Part shown: positions 29,870 through 30,978 of the stretch, one piece after another | Layout of the letters: each line of letters starts with the position of its first letter | Position numbering within the stretch: the stretch's first letter is position 1 | DNA from: JAPXSY01 sp034003585 | GTDB lineage: Bacteria > Verrucomicrobiota > Kiritimatiellia > RFP12 > UBA1067 | DNA length: 30,978 nucleotides | Assembly (NCBI GenBank): GCA_034003585.1 | Contig: JAVEYH010000030.1 | Span: 1 to 30,978 of the forward strand | Reading direction: 5' to 3' | Program-made: the position numbers and the translations under genes | Notes under the pieces: model-generated | Databases searched by the model: none | Told to the model about the DNA's origin: nothing | What the model saw: only the letters and a program-made list of their open reading frames with translations

Positions 29870-30978
29870 TTCAGTTTCAGTTGGTGGGTAGGGGTGTCTT
29901 TCCCCAGTTTGATTTCGAACGCCTGTGTTTTGTCGCCGATCCGGGCGACCACATCGTATGTGCCGTAAAAGCCCCGGAACGACGCTTTGCCCTGCGCGTC
30001 GCTGACCGTTTGCGCCTGCGTGTTCCACTCGCGCTGGATCAACCGGCAGAGCGTTTGGTAGGCCGGCTTCTCGCGCATCTGCGGATCGAGCAGTCCGGCG
30101 AGGGTGCGGCCTTCCGTTTTCCAAGCCGCCCCGTCGCAAAGATTCCAATACGTGATACCCGCCATGGCAGGTACGCTGAACCATAACCGGTAGAGATTTT
30201 CCACGGCGCAGGCCTGAAGCGCCTCACCTTCCGCGCCGGACGCAAGCGTGGTCGGGATGGTGATTTCGGAGATATAGAGCGGACGGTTGAGCCGGCCGTA
30301 TTTCACGTACGTCTCGCGCAGCGCCGCGGGATGCCGCTTGAGGTCGAAATGGGCCTGTAAGGCATTTGCGCTAAAATAGTGAACCTGAAACCCGATGCCA
30401 TCGAGCCGGATGCCCTTGTCGAGAAGGGCTTTGATTTTTCGGAAATAGGCGTCACCTGTGGCGGCTTCGTTAATCGTGAGCCTGCACTCGGGCGGAAAGA
30501 GCGATTGCGCTGTCTCAAAGGCCCACTCGACATAACCGAGGTCTTCGGTATAGAGCGGGAAATTCCAGCCTCTCCGCTTATTCCGGCCTTTGCACAAGAA
30601 CGCCTCGTTGACGACATCGAACATGAGGACGTCTTTGCCGTAACGTTCCGCCACGCGCGTGAAATATTCCCGGTACAGGGCGCGGGCGTCATCCGGGGTC
30701 ATTTTTTTGGCCCATTCCGGATGCCAGGAGTCCGCCAGCAGCGGTTGCCCTTTCATCGCGATGCCGTGTTTCCGGCAAAAGGCCAACACCCGGTCCGGCG
30801 GAGGGCGGCGCCATACGTTGGTCGCATTGGCGCCGAACCGGTACTCCCCCTTCTCGGAACGGTATTCGCTGAGGCAGAACGTCGTGGTCGCCAAGTTGAA
30901 GAGCTTGGCGAATTTCTCCTCATACGCCGCATTCCATTCTCCGAGCTGGCCGAGAGGCAGAATGTTACAGCCGAAAAG
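29866..30978 (-). CDS. GH10-like glycoside hydrolase (endo-xylanase family), 5' end outside the window
   Basis: The frame stays open to the window edge and reads LFGCNILPLGQLGEWNAAYE before the TTG at 30894, so that codon is not the start. About 371 residues are seen. GH10 landmarks are present: an AYEEKFAKLFN-like strand, KGQPLLADSWHPEWA (the usual KGHxLxWH region in altered form), FDVVNEAF with the acid/base Glu, GFQVHYF, and LYISEITIP with the nucleophile Glu. TYWNLCDG then closes the barrel. A C-terminal stretch of about 60 residues (FRGFYGTYDVVARIGDKTQ) looks like a small beta domain seen behind GH10-type modules. A signal peptide cannot be checked. Xylan or a related beta-glycan is the likely substrate, though the altered substrate-site motif leaves this open. 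Confidence 0.85.
   Translation of the reverse strand, partial: LFGCNILPLGQLGEWNAAYEEKFAKLFNLATTTFCLSEYRSEKGEYRFGANATNVWRRPPPDRVLAFCRKHGIAMKGQPLLADSWHPEWAKKMTPDDARALYREYFTRVAERYGKDVLMFDVVNEAFLCKGRNKRRGWNFPLYTEDLGYVEWAFETAQSLFPPECRLTINEAATGDAYFRKIKALLDKGIRLDGIGFQVHYFSANALQAHFDLKRHPAALRETYVKYGRLNRPLYISEITIPTTLASGAEGEALQACAVENLYRLWFSVPAMAGITYWNLCDGAAWKTEGRTLAGLLDPQMREKPAYQTLCRLIQREWNTQAQTVSDAQGKASFRGFYGTYDVVARIGDKTQAFEIKLGKDTPTHQLKLK

Overview
This window is a high-GC bacterial chromosome fragment. The left half is the conserved tuf to rpoC transcription and translation block. The right half is an accessory carbohydrate-use region. Three things point to the PVC superphylum, probably the Kiritimatiellota/Lentisphaerota side and possibly an animal-gut glycan degrader: an EF-Tu with a rewritten switch I of the kind I recall from Opitutae/Lentisphaerota-like bacteria, the GH97, GH10 and LamG-rich secreted enzymes, and tandem hexamer and heptamer intergenic repeats. 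This placement rests on recalled sequence style, not on a search.

Layout. 1-25: first codons of a leftward gene leaving the window. 26-419: gene-free divergent intergenic region rich in inverted repeats. 420-953: corrinoid adenosyltransferase. 990-14477: one co-directional block, tRNA-Thr, tuf, rpmG, tRNA-Trp, secE, nusG, rplK, rplA, rplJ, rplL, rpoB, rpoC, starting at a TTGACA promoter and ending at a strong intrinsic terminator. Structured spacers lie before rplK, between rplJ and rplL, and between rplL and rpoB. 14491-15633: a leftward soluble PAS histidine kinase with no response regulator beside it.

15852-18900 is a small island of decayed toxin-antitoxin-like genes. It holds a zeta-kinase P-loop remnant joined to a small antitoxin-like segment, an intact XRE-ImmA regulator/peptidase overlapping a frameshifted PIN-domain gene, a second truncated PIN remnant, and two inverted clusters of heptamer repeats.

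18924-30978 is all leftward. A GH10 enzyme (cut by the window end), an acid-sugar dehydratase of the enolase superfamily, an SDR oxidoreductase and an MFS organic-anion transporter form a tight operon (ATGA overlap, then 37 and 11 nt gaps). A good sigma70-type promoter then starts a second unit: a 1532-residue secreted protein with LamG-like, CBM-like and clan-A glycosidase regions, followed by a secreted GH97 glycosidase fused to a serine beta-lactamase-like hydrolase. Together these suggest extracellular breakdown of a decorated polysaccharide (a xylan with acidic side chains is one guess), uptake of an acid sugar and its dehydration inside the cell. The exact substrate cannot be read from the sequence.
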